Shown: positions 7,098-16,262, counted from the first letter of the stretch. The stretch: DNA of 41,356 nucleotides from Halorubrum trapanicum (GCF_017873555.1 NZ_JAGGKE010000018.1:1-41356); one strand, 5' to 3'. Notes: a model not told the origin generated them from the letters alone. Program-made: numbers and translations.

Positions 7098-9215
7098 TCA
7101 GTCTGCAGGTTGTGCGTCAGTCGCTGGTGTCCCGCTTGGAAGCTCGGGGATGGACAGGTCCACGCGGCGGAGCAGCTGAGCGTTGATGGCAACGATGACT
7201 GTACTCAACGACATCAGGAGCGCACCCACAGCGGGCGACAGCAGAATCCCGATCGGTGCCAAGACGCCCGCTGCGAGCGGAATCGCGAACACGTTGTAGC
7301 CGGCCGCCCAGACGATGTTCTCCTGCATCTTCCGGTAGCTCGCCTTACTGAGTTTCACGAGCCGAACGACGTCCATCGGGTTGTTCTGGACGAGGATGAC
7401 GTCGGCCGACTGGACGGCGACGTCGGTGCCGCTCCCGATCGCGATACCGACGTCGGCCCGGGTCAGCGCCGGCGCGTCGTTCACACCGTCGCCGACCATC
7501 CCCACGAGCTTGCCCTGGTCCTGGAGTTCCTGGACTTTCTCGTCCTTGTCTTCGGGGAGGACTTCCGCGAACACCGTGTCGATGCCCAGTTCGTCGGCGA
7601 CGGCGTTGGCGACGTCCTGGGAGTCCCCTGTCAGCATCGCCACCTCGATACCCAGATCGTGGAGCGCGTCGACGACGCGGAAACTCTCCTCGCGGATCAC
7701 GTCGGCCATCGCGAAGGCGGCGATTAGCTCTCCGTCACGAACGAGATACACCACTGTCTGGGCGTTCTGTCCGGCCTCGTCAGCGAAGCGCTGGAGATGG
7801 TCGGGGATCTCGCTATCGAGCTGGGTCAACAGGTTCGGTCCACCGACGTACACCTCATTTCCGTCGACGTTCGCGCGGACGCCCCGGCCTTTGATCGCCT
7901 CGAAGTCGGTCGCGTCAGGCGCGGTGAGGTCCTGATCGTTGGCGGCCTCGCGGATAGCTCGAGCGATCATGTGTTCGGAGTCGCTCTCGACACCCGCCGC
8001 CAGCGTGAGTGCGTCGTCCTCGTCGACGCCGTCGACGGTCGCCATATCGACGACGCCGTGTTCGCCTTCGGTGAGCGTCCCCGTCTTGTCGAAAATGATG
8101 GCGTCCAGATTTCGTGCCTCTTCCATCGCAATCCGGTCGCGGACGAGCATTCCGTTGCGAGCCGCGAGTGACGTATTGATGGCGACAACCAGCGGGATGG
8201 CAAGCCCGAGCGCGTGCGGGCAGGCGATGACGAGTACCGTGACGACACGCTCGATGACAGTCGCGTTGAACGAGACCGCGATGGTCCACGCGATTGCTGT
8301 CACGACTGCTGCCCCGAGGGCAACGTAGAACAGCCAGCCAGCCGCTCTGTCAGCCAGCACCTGCGTTTTGGACTTGCTCTGTTGGGCTTCCTCGACGAGT
8401 CGCATGATACCTGCGAGTGTCGTCTCCTCGCCCGTTGCACCGACACGTATGCGGAGACTGCCGTCGCCGTTGATCGTCCCGCCGATGACCTCATCCCCGG
8501 GTTTCTTAGAAACTGGTTTCGACTCGCCCGTGATCATCGACTCCTCGACGTCCGAATCACCCTCTTCAACGATGCCGTCAGCAGGAACACTCGCGCCCGG
8601 TCGAACGAGTACGAGGTCGCCCTCGGAGAGTTCACTCACCGGGACTTCCTCGGTGTCACCGTCGTCGCTGATCCGCTCGGCGGTATCGGGCATCAGCTTC
8701 GCCAGCTCGTCGACCGCGCTCGAGGCACGTCGTACGGACCGCATTTCGATCCAGTGGCCCAGCAGCATGATGTCGATCAGCGTCACGAGCTCCCAGAAGA
8801 ACGCCGACTGTGTCGGGAAGACCACGCTCGCGAGGCTGTAGACAAATGCGACCGTGATCGCCATCGAGATGAGCGTCATCATTCCCGGCGACCGGTCTTT
8901 CAGCTCCGGGACCGCCATCTGGAGGAACGGCACCCCACCGTACGCGAAGACGATGACCGCGAAGGCGGGGTTAATCCACTCGCTACCCGGGAACGCGGGA
9001 ACGGAGAACCCGAGCCACTCCTGCAGCATTTCGCTGTACAGGAGGACCGGAATCGACAGGAGCGTCGAGACGAAGAAGCGCCGCCGGAACATTTGCTCGT
9101 GGCCTTCGTGCATCCCACCGTGGTCGTCGTGTCCGTCGTGTCCGTCGTGCCCATCATGCTGACTGTGTGGGCCGTGGTCTGCTTCGTCGGCCTCCCTTTG
9201 GGATTTATCGTCCAT
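7098..9215 (-). CDS. copB: CopB-type copper-transporting P1B-3 ATPase
   Basis: A 705-aa heavy-metal ATPase. The N-terminus (residues 14-39) is a His/Gly/Asp-rich metal-binding tail instead of an HMA domain. The transmembrane metal motif is C332-P-H334, the signature of the P1B-3 subgroup (Cu2+/Cu+ exporters such as CopB). The TM7 motif [12 protein letters not shown] and TM8 motif [12 protein letters not shown] also match P1B-3. The phosphorylated Asp is D376 (DKTGTL), with TGES and GDGVNDAP present. The nucleotide-binding SEH motif reads SEHMIA rather than SEHPLA. The ATG at 9215 is chosen because upstream in-frame sequence is atypical. Expected role: copper export under oxidising conditions. 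Confidence 0.95.
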   Translation of the reverse strand: MDDKSQREADEADHGPHSQHDGHDGHDGHDDHGGMHEGHEQMFRRRFFVSTLLSIPVLLYSEMLQEWLGFSVPAFPGSEWINPAFAVIVFAYGGVPFLQMAVPELKDRSPGMMTLISMAITVAFVYSLASVVFPTQSAFFWELVTLIDIMLLGHWIEMRSVRRASSAVDELAKLMPDTAERISDDGDTEEVPVSELSEGDLVLVRPGASVPADGIVEEGDSDVEESMITGESKPVSKKPGDEVIGGTINGDGSLRIRVGATGEETTLAGIMRLVEEAQQSKSKTQVLADRAAGWLFYVALGAAVVTAIAWTIAVSFNATVIERVVTVLVIACPHALGLAIPLVVAINTSLAARNGMLVRDRIAMEEARNLDAIIFDKTGTLTEGEHGVVDMATVDGVDEDDALTLAAGVESDSEHMIARAIREAANDQDLTAPDATDFEAIKGRGVRANVDGNEVYVGGPNLLTQLDSEIPDHLQRFADEAGQNAQTVVYLVRDGELIAAFAMADVIREESFRVVDALHDLGIEVAMLTGDSQDVANAVADELGIDTVFAEVLPEDKDEKVQELQDQGKLVGMVGDGVNDAPALTRADVGIAIGSGTDVAVQSADVILVQNNPMDVVRLVKLSKASYRKMQENIVWAAGYNVFAIPLAAGVLAPIGILLSPAVGALLMSLSTVIVAINAQLLRRVDLSIPELPSGTPATDAQPAD
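9122..9157 (-). repeat. 9-bp tandem repeat coding the His-rich tail of CopB
   Basis: Four adjacent 9-base units (two identical, GTCCGTCGT on the plus strand, with one diverged unit at each end) encode H-D-G repeats in the CopB N-terminus. Such units can expand or contract by slippage and so change the number of metal-binding histidines. Confidence 0.7.
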
Positions 9216-9331
9216 TACCGAGCAATTGAACCGAGGATGCTTCAACGTGGGGGCTACTGTGAGTTGACACGCCCTCTGAACAGGCTGGCATCTACCGAAC
9301 ATTCGCGAGACTGATGTGGTCGGGGATGATC

Positions 9332-9727
9332 CTACGTCTCCTTGTGGCGGTCTCTGTAAGTTTTTGCCCCCAGAAAAACGTATACTGCGCCGATAACTCG
9401 TACACCTGTCGTGAATTGCTCGTTCCATTCGATAGCATCTGGGCGCTCATAGAGGACCGTGGAAGCAAACTTGCGATACAGGTCGGGAAACATGAGGACA
9501 GCTGCACCGAACGCCCCGGTGAGATTCATCATCCACGCATACAATCGGCTACCAAGTAGGGAGATCACGACTATCAGAATTCCTTCTGATCGTATAGCTG
9601 GGTTTACCCATTTCCTTAGGGTGCCTTCACTGGGATTAGTGATCGCATGTTTCTCAAAGAGCGCAACTATCTTGTCCGGGAACAATGTAGTAACAGCTCC
9701 GAGGACGCCGATAAGTATCCGTATCAT
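9332..9727 (-). CDS. Small membrane protein of unknown function
   Basis: A 131-aa protein with about three hydrophobic helices: residues 1-18, a central pair around 47-80, and one near 107-120 ([13 protein letters not shown]). The loops are basic and aromatic, and the tail is basic ([10 protein letters not shown]). The composition is less acidic and the DNA less GC-rich than the neighbours, so it may have a separate origin. No family is recognised. It lies between copB and acnA in the same direction; a functional link to copper is only positional. Confidence 0.65.
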   Translation of the reverse strand: MIRILIGVLGAVTTLFPDKIVALFEKHAITNPSEGTLRKWVNPAIRSEGILIVVISLLGSRLYAWMMNLTGAFGAAVLMFPDLYRKFASTVLYERPDAIEWNEQFTTGVRVIGAVYVFLGAKTYRDRHKET

Positions 9728-9846
9728 ACGCTACGGTACGACCTATTCGGATTTAATATTCTCCACAAATCTACACGTCCGAGAACGGAGCCGGAACGCA
9801 GTATTCAGAAGTCCAATTATACAGAATAGACGAAGATGCAGAGTTA

Positions 9847-12627
9847 CTACGTGAGTAGCTGTCTAAGGACGTAGTGGAGGATGCCGCCGTGTTCGATATA
9901 GGTCACGGCGGCCGGCGTACCGACCTGTGCCGTGACCGGGAACTCGACAGTCGAACCGTCCTCGCGCTCGGCGATAACTGTCAATTCATCTACCACGTCG
10001 AGACCGTCATCGAGACCGTGAATTGTGAAGACCTCCGACCCGTCCAGTCCGAGAGATTCCCATGAGTCGCCGTCATCGAACTGTAAGGGGAGAACACCCA
10101 TCCCGACGAGGTTGTCGCGGTAGATGCGCTCGTAACTCTCGCCGATGGTTGCGCGGACACCGAGTAGGTCCGTTCCTTTCGCTGCCCAGTCACGACTCGA
10201 CCCGGTTCCGAGCTCCTCGCCCGCCATCACGATGAGTGGGGTGCCCTCCTCGCGGTAGCGCTGGCTGGCTTCGAACACGGTCGTCTGCTCGTCGGTTGGG
10301 TGGTGGATCGTATAGCCACCCTCGATATTGTCGAGCATCTCATTCTCGATGCGGACGTTGGCGAACGTCCCTCGCATCATCACCTCGTGGTTGCCCCGGC
10401 GCGCGCCGTACGTGTTGAACTCGTGGGGCTCGACGCCGTGATTGAGCAGCCACTGGCCGGCAGGGAGGTCAGATCCGAATGGGCCAGCAGGGCTGATGTG
10501 GTCGGTCGTAACGGTATCGCCGAGCGTCAGCAGGCAGCGTGCGTCCTCGATATCGGCGACGCCGGGTTTCTTGAGGGGAAAGTCTTGGAAGAACGGCGGC
10601 TCTCGGATGTACGTCGAGTCGTCGTCCCACTCGTAGACGTCACCACTTGGCGCGTCGAGAGCAGCCCACCGCTCGTCACCCTCGTACACGGAGGCATACT
10701 TCTCCTCGAACATCTCCGGGGAGACGTTCTCGTGGATTGCTGCCTGCACGTCGGCTGCGTCCGGCCAGATGTCCGCCAGATAGACTGGGTCACCCTCAGC
10801 GTCAGTGCCCAGCGGCTCGTTCTCGAGGTCGATGTCCATCCGCCCTGCGAGCCCGTAGGCGACCACAAGCGGTGGGCTCGCGAGGTAGTTCGCTCGGACT
10901 TTCGGGTGAATACGCGCCTCGAAATTGCGGTTCCCCGAGAGGACACTCGTCGTCCAGAGGTCGTGGTCGTCGATCGCCTGCTCGATGGAGTCCGGAAGTG
11001 GTCCGGCGTTACCGATACAGGTGGTACAACCGTAGCCAACGACGGCATACCCGAGCTCTTCGAGATACGGAAGCAGCCCTGATTCTTCGAGATACTGCGT
11101 GACGACGCGGCTGCCCGGTGCGAGGCTCGTCTTGACGTACGGCGGGACGTCCAGGCCTTTTTCGACGGCGTTCTGGGCGAGCAGACCAGCGGCGATCATC
11201 ACCGACGGGTTTGAGGTGTTCGTACAGCTCGTGATGGCACTAACCAGGACATCACCGTGACCGATTTCGACCGTTTCACCGTCGAGGTCGACCTCAACGC
11301 GTTTGGTTAACGGGTGCAGTTCGGACTCGGCCTCGACTTGAGCGCCGCCATCAGTCTCTGCGTCGGCTACACCCCCCTCACCGAGCCACCGCTGCAAGGC
11401 CTCTTCATCGACATCGTTGAGGTCGTGCTTGAACTCCCCGTGGAGAAGTCCTCGGAAGCTCTGTTTTACGTCCCCCATCGGGATTCGGTCCTGTGGTCGC
11501 TTGTGTCCGGCCAGACTCGGTTCGACAGTTGAGAGATCGAACTCGACGACCTCGGTGTACTCCGGTTCCTGTTTCCCGAACAGGCCTTGGGATTCGAGGT
11601 ACTCGCGGACGAGGTCGATGTGTTCAGGGTCGCGCCCGGTGAGTTCGAGATACTCGAGCGTCTGATCGTCGACCGGGAACATACTGATCGTCGACCCCTG
11701 TTCGGGTGCCATATTAGCGATCGTTGCCCGGTCCGGGACAGTAAGGTTCTGTACACCGGGCCCGAAGAATTCGACGAACCGGTCGACGACGCCGACCTCG
11801 CGGAGTTGTTCGGTGATGTGAAGCACGAGATCCGTTGCCGTCGCGCCTTCGGGTAACTCGCCTTCGAGACGAACGCCGACCACCTCGGGGAGTTTCATCG
11901 TAATCGGTTGGCCGAGCATCGCTGCTTCCGCTTCGATACCCCCGACGCCCCAGCCGACGACACCGATACCGCCGATCATCGGGGTGTGGCTGTCCGTGCC
12001 GACGAGTGTGTCCGGCAGAAGCCAGTTCTCGTCATCTTGTTCGCGGGCGTGAACGACACGGCCGAGATGTTCGAGATTTACCTGATGAACGATCCCGGTT
12101 CCCGGCGGGACGACGTTGAAGTCCTCGAAGGCGTTTTGCGCCCACTTGATCGCGCGATACCGCTCGGCGTTGCGCTCGTACTCCAGTTCGACGTTCTTCT
12201 CGTAGGCGTCCTCGGAGTCGAAGTAGTCGACTTGGACGCTGTGGTCGATCACGAGATCAATAGGGATCTCCGGTTGGACCAGAGTGGGGTCGCGGTCTTT
12301 GCGATCGACTTCGGAGCGGAGGGCTGCTAGGTCGACCACTGCGGGCACGCCGGTAAGGTCCTGTAGGACCACCCGTGACGGAGAGAACGGCACCTCTGCG
12401 TCCGGAACGTCCGGCTCCCAGCCAGCAGCATTTCTGACGTCTGACGCGGTGATGGTTTCGCCGTCGACGTTTCGGAGCACCGATTCGAGGAGGATACGGA
12501 TACTCACCGGGAGCGTGTCGAGTTCACAGAGTCCATGTTCTTCGAGTGCTCGAAGGTCAGCCATCTTGTACGTCGTCCCGTCGACGTCAAGTTCGCGGAC
12601 GGCATCGAACGGGAGTGTGTCAGTCAT
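9847..12627 (-). CDS. acnA: Aconitate hydratase, AcnA/IRP type
   Basis: A 926-aa enzyme of the AcnA class, which isomerises citrate and isocitrate using a [4Fe-4S] cluster. Visible landmarks: the substrate loop G-T-D-S-H-T-P-M near residue 215; the first cluster cysteine in S-C-T-N-T-S-N-P-S and the paired ones in G-C-T-T-C-I-G-N-A-G-P-L-P; D-H-I-S-P-A-G and G-T-G-S-S-R-D-W-A-A-K-G in the swivelling C-terminal domain. Length fits AcnA (about 890-930 aa) including an acidic haloarchaeal insertion around residues 395-440. It looks intact. Its position inside a copper-resistance island is notable because [4Fe-4S] dehydratases are known copper targets. A TATA-like element at 12652-12659 suggests a leaderless transcript. 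Confidence 0.97.
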   Translation of the reverse strand: MTDTLPFDAVRELDVDGTTYKMADLRALEEHGLCELDTLPVSIRILLESVLRNVDGETITASDVRNAAGWEPDVPDAEVPFSPSRVVLQDLTGVPAVVDLAALRSEVDRKDRDPTLVQPEIPIDLVIDHSVQVDYFDSEDAYEKNVELEYERNAERYRAIKWAQNAFEDFNVVPPGTGIVHQVNLEHLGRVVHAREQDDENWLLPDTLVGTDSHTPMIGGIGVVGWGVGGIEAEAAMLGQPITMKLPEVVGVRLEGELPEGATATDLVLHITEQLREVGVVDRFVEFFGPGVQNLTVPDRATIANMAPEQGSTISMFPVDDQTLEYLELTGRDPEHIDLVREYLESQGLFGKQEPEYTEVVEFDLSTVEPSLAGHKRPQDRIPMGDVKQSFRGLLHGEFKHDLNDVDEEALQRWLGEGGVADAETDGGAQVEAESELHPLTKRVEVDLDGETVEIGHGDVLVSAITSCTNTSNPSVMIAAGLLAQNAVEKGLDVPPYVKTSLAPGSRVVTQYLEESGLLPYLEELGYAVVGYGCTTCIGNAGPLPDSIEQAIDDHDLWTTSVLSGNRNFEARIHPKVRANYLASPPLVVAYGLAGRMDIDLENEPLGTDAEGDPVYLADIWPDAADVQAAIHENVSPEMFEEKYASVYEGDERWAALDAPSGDVYEWDDDSTYIREPPFFQDFPLKKPGVADIEDARCLLTLGDTVTTDHISPAGPFGSDLPAGQWLLNHGVEPHEFNTYGARRGNHEVMMRGTFANVRIENEMLDNIEGGYTIHHPTDEQTTVFEASQRYREEGTPLIVMAGEELGTGSSRDWAAKGTDLLGVRATIGESYERIYRDNLVGMGVLPLQFDDGDSWESLGLDGSEVFTIHGLDDGLDVVDELTVIAEREDGSTVEFPVTAQVGTPAAVTYIEHGGILHYVLRQLLT

Positions 12628-12651
12628 AGTATCTGAATATGTGCTCGGGAG

Positions 12652-12659
12652 CGATATTA
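12652..12659 (-). promoter_or_regulatory. Candidate TATA element of acnA
   Basis: The minus strand reads TTAATATC about 25-32 bases ahead of the acnA ATG (12627), the spacing expected for a leaderless haloarchaeal mRNA. No operator-like palindrome was recognised beside it. Confidence 0.4.
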
Positions 12660-12723
12660 ATCTCCCTCCGAATTCATTCCGATGGGAATCGGGATCCTGA
12701 ATACTGTGACGGCGTTTCAGAAC

Positions 12724-12999
12724 TCACCGAATGAAAGACCAGAGGAGGACGGCAAACCCACACGCCAACGCAGCGGATTCGGCAACATGCACCTGCGTGA
12801 GCGTTAATGCTGTGAGCTGGTAGAGAAAACCTTCTATGAGGACACCGAGCGTCATGAACCCGAAGCCGATCGTTGCGTCACGTAGGTATCGAGTCCGTTC
12901 CTGACGATACGCGCGAAAGCTGATCGCTGTCGTCGCCATACCCAAGAAGAGGAGAAAGACACGGACTCCAATTAGCGTGACTTCCCATCCAGTAGTCAC
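12724..12999 (-). CDS. DUF7521-type small membrane protein
   Basis: A 91-aa protein with three predicted helices (about residues 6-26, 42-64, 70-90) and the family pattern A-Y-R-Q-E-R-T-R-Y-L-R-D-A-T-I-G-F-G-F-M-T-L-G-V-L-I-E-G. These proteins are restricted to haloarchaea and usually occur next to an ArsR-like HTH gene, as here. The function is unknown. It is a divergent paralogue of the next gene upstream and is separated from it by only 3 bases, so the three genes 13664-12724 form one operon. Confidence 0.8.
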   Translation of the reverse strand: MTTGWEVTLIGVRVFLLFLGMATTAISFRAYRQERTRYLRDATIGFGFMTLGVLIEGFLYQLTALTLTQVHVAESAALACGFAVLLWSFIR

Positions 13000-13002
13000 G
13001 AT

Positions 13003-13296
13003 TCATCGCCCCCCCTGTGTTGGCTGGGACATTTGTCCGTGTAGCGAATAAAGGATAATGAGCATACCTGCCGCGACAAGTGTAGTCTGGATGGTCCCAG
13101 CAACGAAGATGGACAACCCAACCACGTCGAAGAGAATGCCTTCGATTACGGACCCGACGCTGATGAATAGGAATCCGATAGCGACGTACAGCATTGGTTC
13201 GCTACCGTAGACCCTGTATCCACGATACGCTTGATACGTTATCGACAGCCCTAGTCCGACTGCGATGAGCTTTGCAATGACGAGTGCGGTGTGCAT
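13003..13296 (-). CDS. DUF7521-type small membrane protein (paralogue)
   Basis: A 97-aa protein with the same three-helix plan as its downstream neighbour: A-Y-R-G-Y-R-V-Y-G-S-E-P-M-L-Y-V-A-I-G-F over the conserved loop and helix 2, then S-V-I-E-G-I-L-F. A polar tail (H-G-Q-M-S-Q-P-T-Q-G-G-R) follows helix 3. The adjacent paralogue suggests duplication and possibly a heteromeric membrane complex. It starts 2 bases after the regulator's stop. Function unknown. Confidence 0.8.
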   Translation of the reverse strand: MHTALVIAKLIAVGLGLSITYQAYRGYRVYGSEPMLYVAIGFLFISVGSVIEGILFDVVGLSIFVAGTIQTTLVAAGMLIILYSLHGQMSQPTQGGR

Positions 13297-13298
13297 GG

Positions 13299-13664
13299 TT
13301 AGGTGTCTCGGATGTCGCCCCAGATACGCGAGAACCGCTGCGCGGCGTCCTCACGAACGTCCATCTTGATGTCGATCGTTCCATCTTCGATGTCGACATC
13401 GACGTGGTCAACGTTTGCTTCGTACACGCTATGATGGCTCCCGTCAGTCTCAATCTGTGTTTGTTCGACGAGCAGATCATTAGCGACCATATCTTCGACC
13501 CGGCGGTAAATCGTTGAGAGGGCAACGTCGCATTCCTCGCTCAGTTCCTTCGCTGAGAGGGGGTCCCGGCTCGTCGCGGCCAGAATCTGACGAACCCGTT
13601 CCTCCCCGAGGAGGTCTAATAGCTCGTCAGCGCGATGGTCCGTGGACACAGCTGTTCCTCGCAA
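13299..13664 (-). CDS. ArsR-like winged-helix regulator of the DUF7521 operon
   Basis: A 121-aa protein with an N-terminal winged helix: D-E-L-L-D-L-L-G-E-E-R-V-R-Q-I-L-A-A-T, then S-A-K-E-L-S-E-E-C-D-V-A-L-S-T-I-Y-R-R-V-E-D-M as helix-turn-helix, and a wing ending around residue 85. The C-terminal part alternates acidic beta residues (D-H-V-D-V-D-I-E-D-G-T-I-D-I) and ends in a helix. No metal-binding Cys pair is seen. A GTG at 13649 is an alternative start. It likely senses a membrane or redox signal and controls its own operon with the two DUF7521 genes. Confidence 0.85.
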   Translation of the reverse strand: MRGTAVSTDHRADELLDLLGEERVRQILAATSRDPLSAKELSEECDVALSTIYRRVEDMVANDLLVEQTQIETDGSHHSVYEANVDHVDVDIEDGTIDIKMDVREDAAQRFSRIWGDIRDT

Positions 13665-13780
13665 TACAAGTTAATGCCCTGCCGAAACGTATGTAACGAC
13701 CAGTTTTGCGTCGCACGCAAAACAGCTCACCCGTCTATTTTCCCACCCCTCGTATTCTCACCTGTGAGGTGACCTACGCT

Positions 13781-14449
13781 ATGACAACCAATTCAGGACT
13801 CACCCGGCGGCGAGTGCTCCAGTTAACTGGTGGTACAGCGGTTATTGGACTCGCAGGATGTACTGGATCGGAATCAGACGGCAGTGATAGTGGGGCCGAA
13901 AGCACTGCGGGATCTACCGAAGACGGAGGCGGGTCGGGGCATGACGAAGGAGAGAACAGTAGCGAAGGAGAATCGGGGCATGACGACGAGGAAGGTCACG
14001 ATGAAGCCGTCGAGGAACCGAGCGATACAGCTGAGGTGGCGATGGTCACCGAAGACGGAGGATATCACTTCGAACCGCACGTCGTCCGCGTCAATGTCGG
14101 TGGGACGGTAACGTGGACTAACGAGAGCGGCAGTCACTCCGCGACGGCCTACCATCCAGACAACGACCAACCCCAGCTCGTTCCCGATGGTGCTGCAGCA
14201 TGGGATAGTGGTCTCCGCTCGGAGGAAGGAGCGACGTTCGAGCACACTTTCGAGACCGAGGGCGTCTACCACTACTACTGTACGCCCCACGAGACGGTCG
14301 GTATGCTCGGGAGCGTCATCGTCGGCGACCCAGATCCACATGAACAGATCGCGCTCGAAGAGCCACCCGAGGAGAAACCAGATACTGTCCGAGAGAAGCT
14401 CACCGAACTGAACGGAATGGTTTCGAGTGCACTTGGCGATGACCACTAA
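13781..14449 (+). CDS. Halocyanin-like blue copper lipoprotein
   Basis: A 222-aa Tat lipoprotein: R-R-R-V-L-Q-L-T-G-G signal and lipobox LAGC27, then a long Gly/Ser/Glu/His/Asp linker (residues 28-85) with three G-H-D motifs that could bind metal, then a plastocyanin-fold domain. The type-1 copper ligands are visible as H119 (in S-G-S-H-S), C167 and H170 (in Y-Y-C-T-P-H), and M175. A C-terminal helical tail (about 185-222) follows. Halocyanins carry electrons at the outer membrane face and can also bind excess copper. The ATG at 13781 puts the signal at the N-terminus. Divergent from the DUF7521 operon regulator, 116 bases apart. Confidence 0.93.
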   Translation: MTTNSGLTRRRVLQLTGGTAVIGLAGCTGSESDGSDSGAESTAGSTEDGGGSGHDEGENSSEGESGHDDEEGHDEAVEEPSDTAEVAMVTEDGGYHFEPHVVRVNVGGTVTWTNESGSHSATAYHPDNDQPQLVPDGAAAWDSGLRSEEGATFEHTFETEGVYHYYCTPHETVGMLGSVIVGDPDPHEQIALEEPPEEKPDTVREKLTELNGMVSSALGDDH

Positions 14450-14505
14450 TTGCTGACGAACGCTCCCGGCATCTTTTCTATCGCTGCCGGACGCGGTTTA
14501 AGGAG

Positions 14506-15039
14506 TCATACCAGTAGGTTATACATAGCGTGTGCTATTGCGAGGGTAAGATACCCTCCCAAAAGGAAGAGAAGAGTTCTTCGAGGCAGTGATGGCAGGC
14601 CAATCGTGTCGGATCCGTGAATACGCTCACCGAGGGCATACACGAACCGACCGGCTACCAATGCGAATGGAAGATACACGAGTAGTATCGGGACAACCAT
14701 CGCATCGAATCTGGCGGTGGCTTCAAGCCGGGACAAGTATTCGAGTTTGAAGATTAGTTCCAGCCCCCCAACAGTGATCCCGGATGCGGCGGTCGCCAAG
14801 ATCCCCTCCGTTTTCGAGAGTAGTTGGCTTCGCCAGTAGCTCCAGAAATAGAAGACTACGATCAACGGAAGCAGTCGGACGAACGTTTCCTCGATAAAAC
14901 CGACAAGAAGTATTCCGGTGCGAGAGGTCGTAGCCGGTAGGAGTACAAGCTCAACCTGATACGCGATCCAGACACCGACACCTGTCACTACAGCACTGAT
15001 CGCCACAAGTGCGAAGAGAGAGCGGTACCTGGTGGACAC
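14506..15039 (-). CDS. PrsW-like intramembrane protease candidate
   Basis: A 177-aa polytopic protein (five to six helices). Three motif positions resemble glutamic-type or PrsW/CPBP intramembrane proteases: E50-E51-T-F-V-R55, then G-G-L-E94-L-I-F-K-L-E in the next helix, and H170-A-M-Y-N174 in the last helix. PrsW-family members cut membrane-bound proteins, such as the anti-sigma factor RsiW in Bacillus; archaeal substrates are mostly unknown. The order and helix placement of the three motifs fit, but overall similarity is modest and a non-proteolytic membrane protein is possible. It is transcribed divergently from the exported Lon-like gene with 156 bases between them. Confidence 0.6.
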   Translation of the reverse strand: MSTRYRSLFALVAISAVVTGVGVWIAYQVELVLLPATTSRTGILLVGFIEETFVRLLPLIVVFYFWSYWRSQLLSKTEGILATAASGITVGGLELIFKLEYLSRLEATARFDAMVVPILLVYLPFALVAGRFVYALGERIHGSDTIGLPSLPRRTLLFLLGGYLTLAIAHAMYNLLV

Positions 15040-15195
15040 GGCTGACTAATTGGGGATGCGTCAAGATAGTCGTGTGGAATCTAACACGGGAATACTCGTT
15101 TTTGCGCCGAATTTCTGACCGACACCATTCTTATAGATTCACAATCGTTACCAAGTAACATAGTACCATCACTACCCACGAAACACTCCCAGAGT

Positions 15196-15954
15196 ATGCC
15201 ACCTACCGAACGAGAGACAACGTCCGCATCCACGTCTGACTCAAGTGACGACATCGTCTCTCGCATCGAGCGAGACCTCCTTTCGCGGAGAGAATTTCTT
15301 GCCGGACTGGGTCTCGGATCGATAGGCGGTGCCGGTGGAGCAGTCGCTCTCACGCGGTCAGATACCGATTTCCAGTCACTAGCGACACTGGCAGGCGGGG
15401 CGGCCTCTCTCCCGGACACACAGTTCCATCTTCCGGCAGTGGATGCAGCTAACTCGGGTCTCATTATCGCGACCAATTTCGAGTTTTCTGATGGCAACGG
15501 TGAGCTGTTTGTCAATCTGAACGGTATCGAGATCCGCCACGACCTCCAGCGTGCACTGGATGAGGCGAGACAAACTGCTACCCGTCTTACTGGTCGTTCA
15601 CTTGGAGATACGGCTACGCACGTATCATTCGTCTCACCTGAGACGGGCACTCTTACACTCCGTGGAAAAAGCTGGGAAGCCGGCCTTACGGTTGCTTTTA
15701 TTGCCAGTCTTCGCCAGCAGTCGCTGTCGTCTGAAACCCTCATCACTGGAATCGTTGCCGACGATGGCAAGCTGCTCCCGGTTGGCGGAATCAAAGCAAA
15801 GGCCCGGAGTGCCCGGGCGTTCGGAGCGACCGAATTGATTGTTCCCAGCGATACCGATTCAGATGTAACTATCGAGGGATTACGCGTGACACCCGTTGAA
15901 TCGATCTCAGACGCACTTAGCCACTTGGCACAAACTCAACGTTCGGAGCAGTGA
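15196..15954 (+). CDS. Tat-exported Lon-like (S16) protease domain protein without ATPase
   Basis: A 252-aa protein. Residues 30-53 form a twin-arginine signal (S-R-R-E-F-L-A-G-L-G-L-G-S), with no lipobox. Residues about 80-245 match the proteolytic domain of Lon: the catalytic Ser region G-K-S159-W-E-A-G-L-T-V-A-F replaces the usual GPSAG, and the catalytic Lys lies in V-G-G-I-K200-A-K-A-R-S-A-R-A-F-G. The Ser-Lys spacing (41) is close to that of E. coli Lon (43), and I-V-P after A-T-E-L matches the final core strand. There is no AAA+ domain and no substrate-recognition domain, so proteolysis would be ATP-independent and outside the cell. P-S-A of the nucleophile loop is changed to K-S-W-E-A, so activity is not certain. 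Confidence 0.8.
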   Translation: MPPTERETTSASTSDSSDDIVSRIERDLLSRREFLAGLGLGSIGGAGGAVALTRSDTDFQSLATLAGGAASLPDTQFHLPAVDAANSGLIIATNFEFSDGNGELFVNLNGIEIRHDLQRALDEARQTATRLTGRSLGDTATHVSFVSPETGTLTLRGKSWEAGLTVAFIASLRQQSLSSETLITGIVADDGKLLPVGGIKAKARSARAFGATELIVPSDTDSDVTIEGLRVTPVESISDALSHLAQTQRSEQ

Positions 15955-16008
15955 AGGCGAGATACGCTACGATGGGGCGTCGCTCGCCTTCTGTCGTGAC
16001 GTGATAGC

Positions 16009-16212
16009 TTACGTAGAGGCGTCGTACCCGGCGTCTTCGACCACAGTCACGAGGTCATCTGATTCAGCTGTTCCTTCGACTGTCGCGGATTCCGAGTCCC
16101 GATCCGCAGTCGCCGATGTGACTCCGTCGACTTCTTTGAGTGCTTCCTCTACAGTTTGCTCACAGTGTTCACAGGTCATTCCTTCGACCGAGATGGTCTG
16201 ACTCATATCCAT
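16009..16212 (-). CDS. copZ: CopZ-like HMA copper chaperone
   Basis: A 67-aa single heavy-metal-associated domain (65 aa if the ATG at 16206 is used) with G-M-T-C-E-H-C-E-Q-T-V as the metal-binding loop and the fold's terminal V-V-E-D-A-G-Y-D. Such proteins carry Cu+ in the cytoplasm and hand it to CopA or a sensor. It is divergent from the Lrp-TRASH regulator gene; their 128-base intergenic region holds a 10-mer shared with the copA upstream palindrome. This suggests joint copper control of chaperone, regulator and pump. The symbol is assigned by function class; orthology was not tested. Confidence 0.93.
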   Translation of the reverse strand: MDMSQTISVEGMTCEHCEQTVEEALKEVDGVTSATADRDSESATVEGTAESDDLVTVVEDAGYDAST

Positions 16213-16252
16213 ACATAATTAGGGCCCCCTATTCTATGTGCTTTTCTGCTTA

Positions 16253-16262
16253 GAATCCAAAG
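16253..16262 (-). promoter_or_regulatory. Candidate copper-regulator half-site between copZ and the Lrp-TRASH gene
   Basis: GAATCCAAAG on the plus strand is the exact reverse complement of the first ten bases (16938-16947) of the element upstream of copA. It lies 41 bases ahead of the copZ start and is overlapped by a short inverted repeat, AGAAT (16252-16256) / ATTCT (16265-16269). An operator function is inferred from sharing and position only. Confidence 0.4.

Noticed and set aside
8214-9314. Rightward open frame opposite copB
   Set aside because: Shadow frame; its His/Arg-rich composition comes from the reverse of the ATPase codons.
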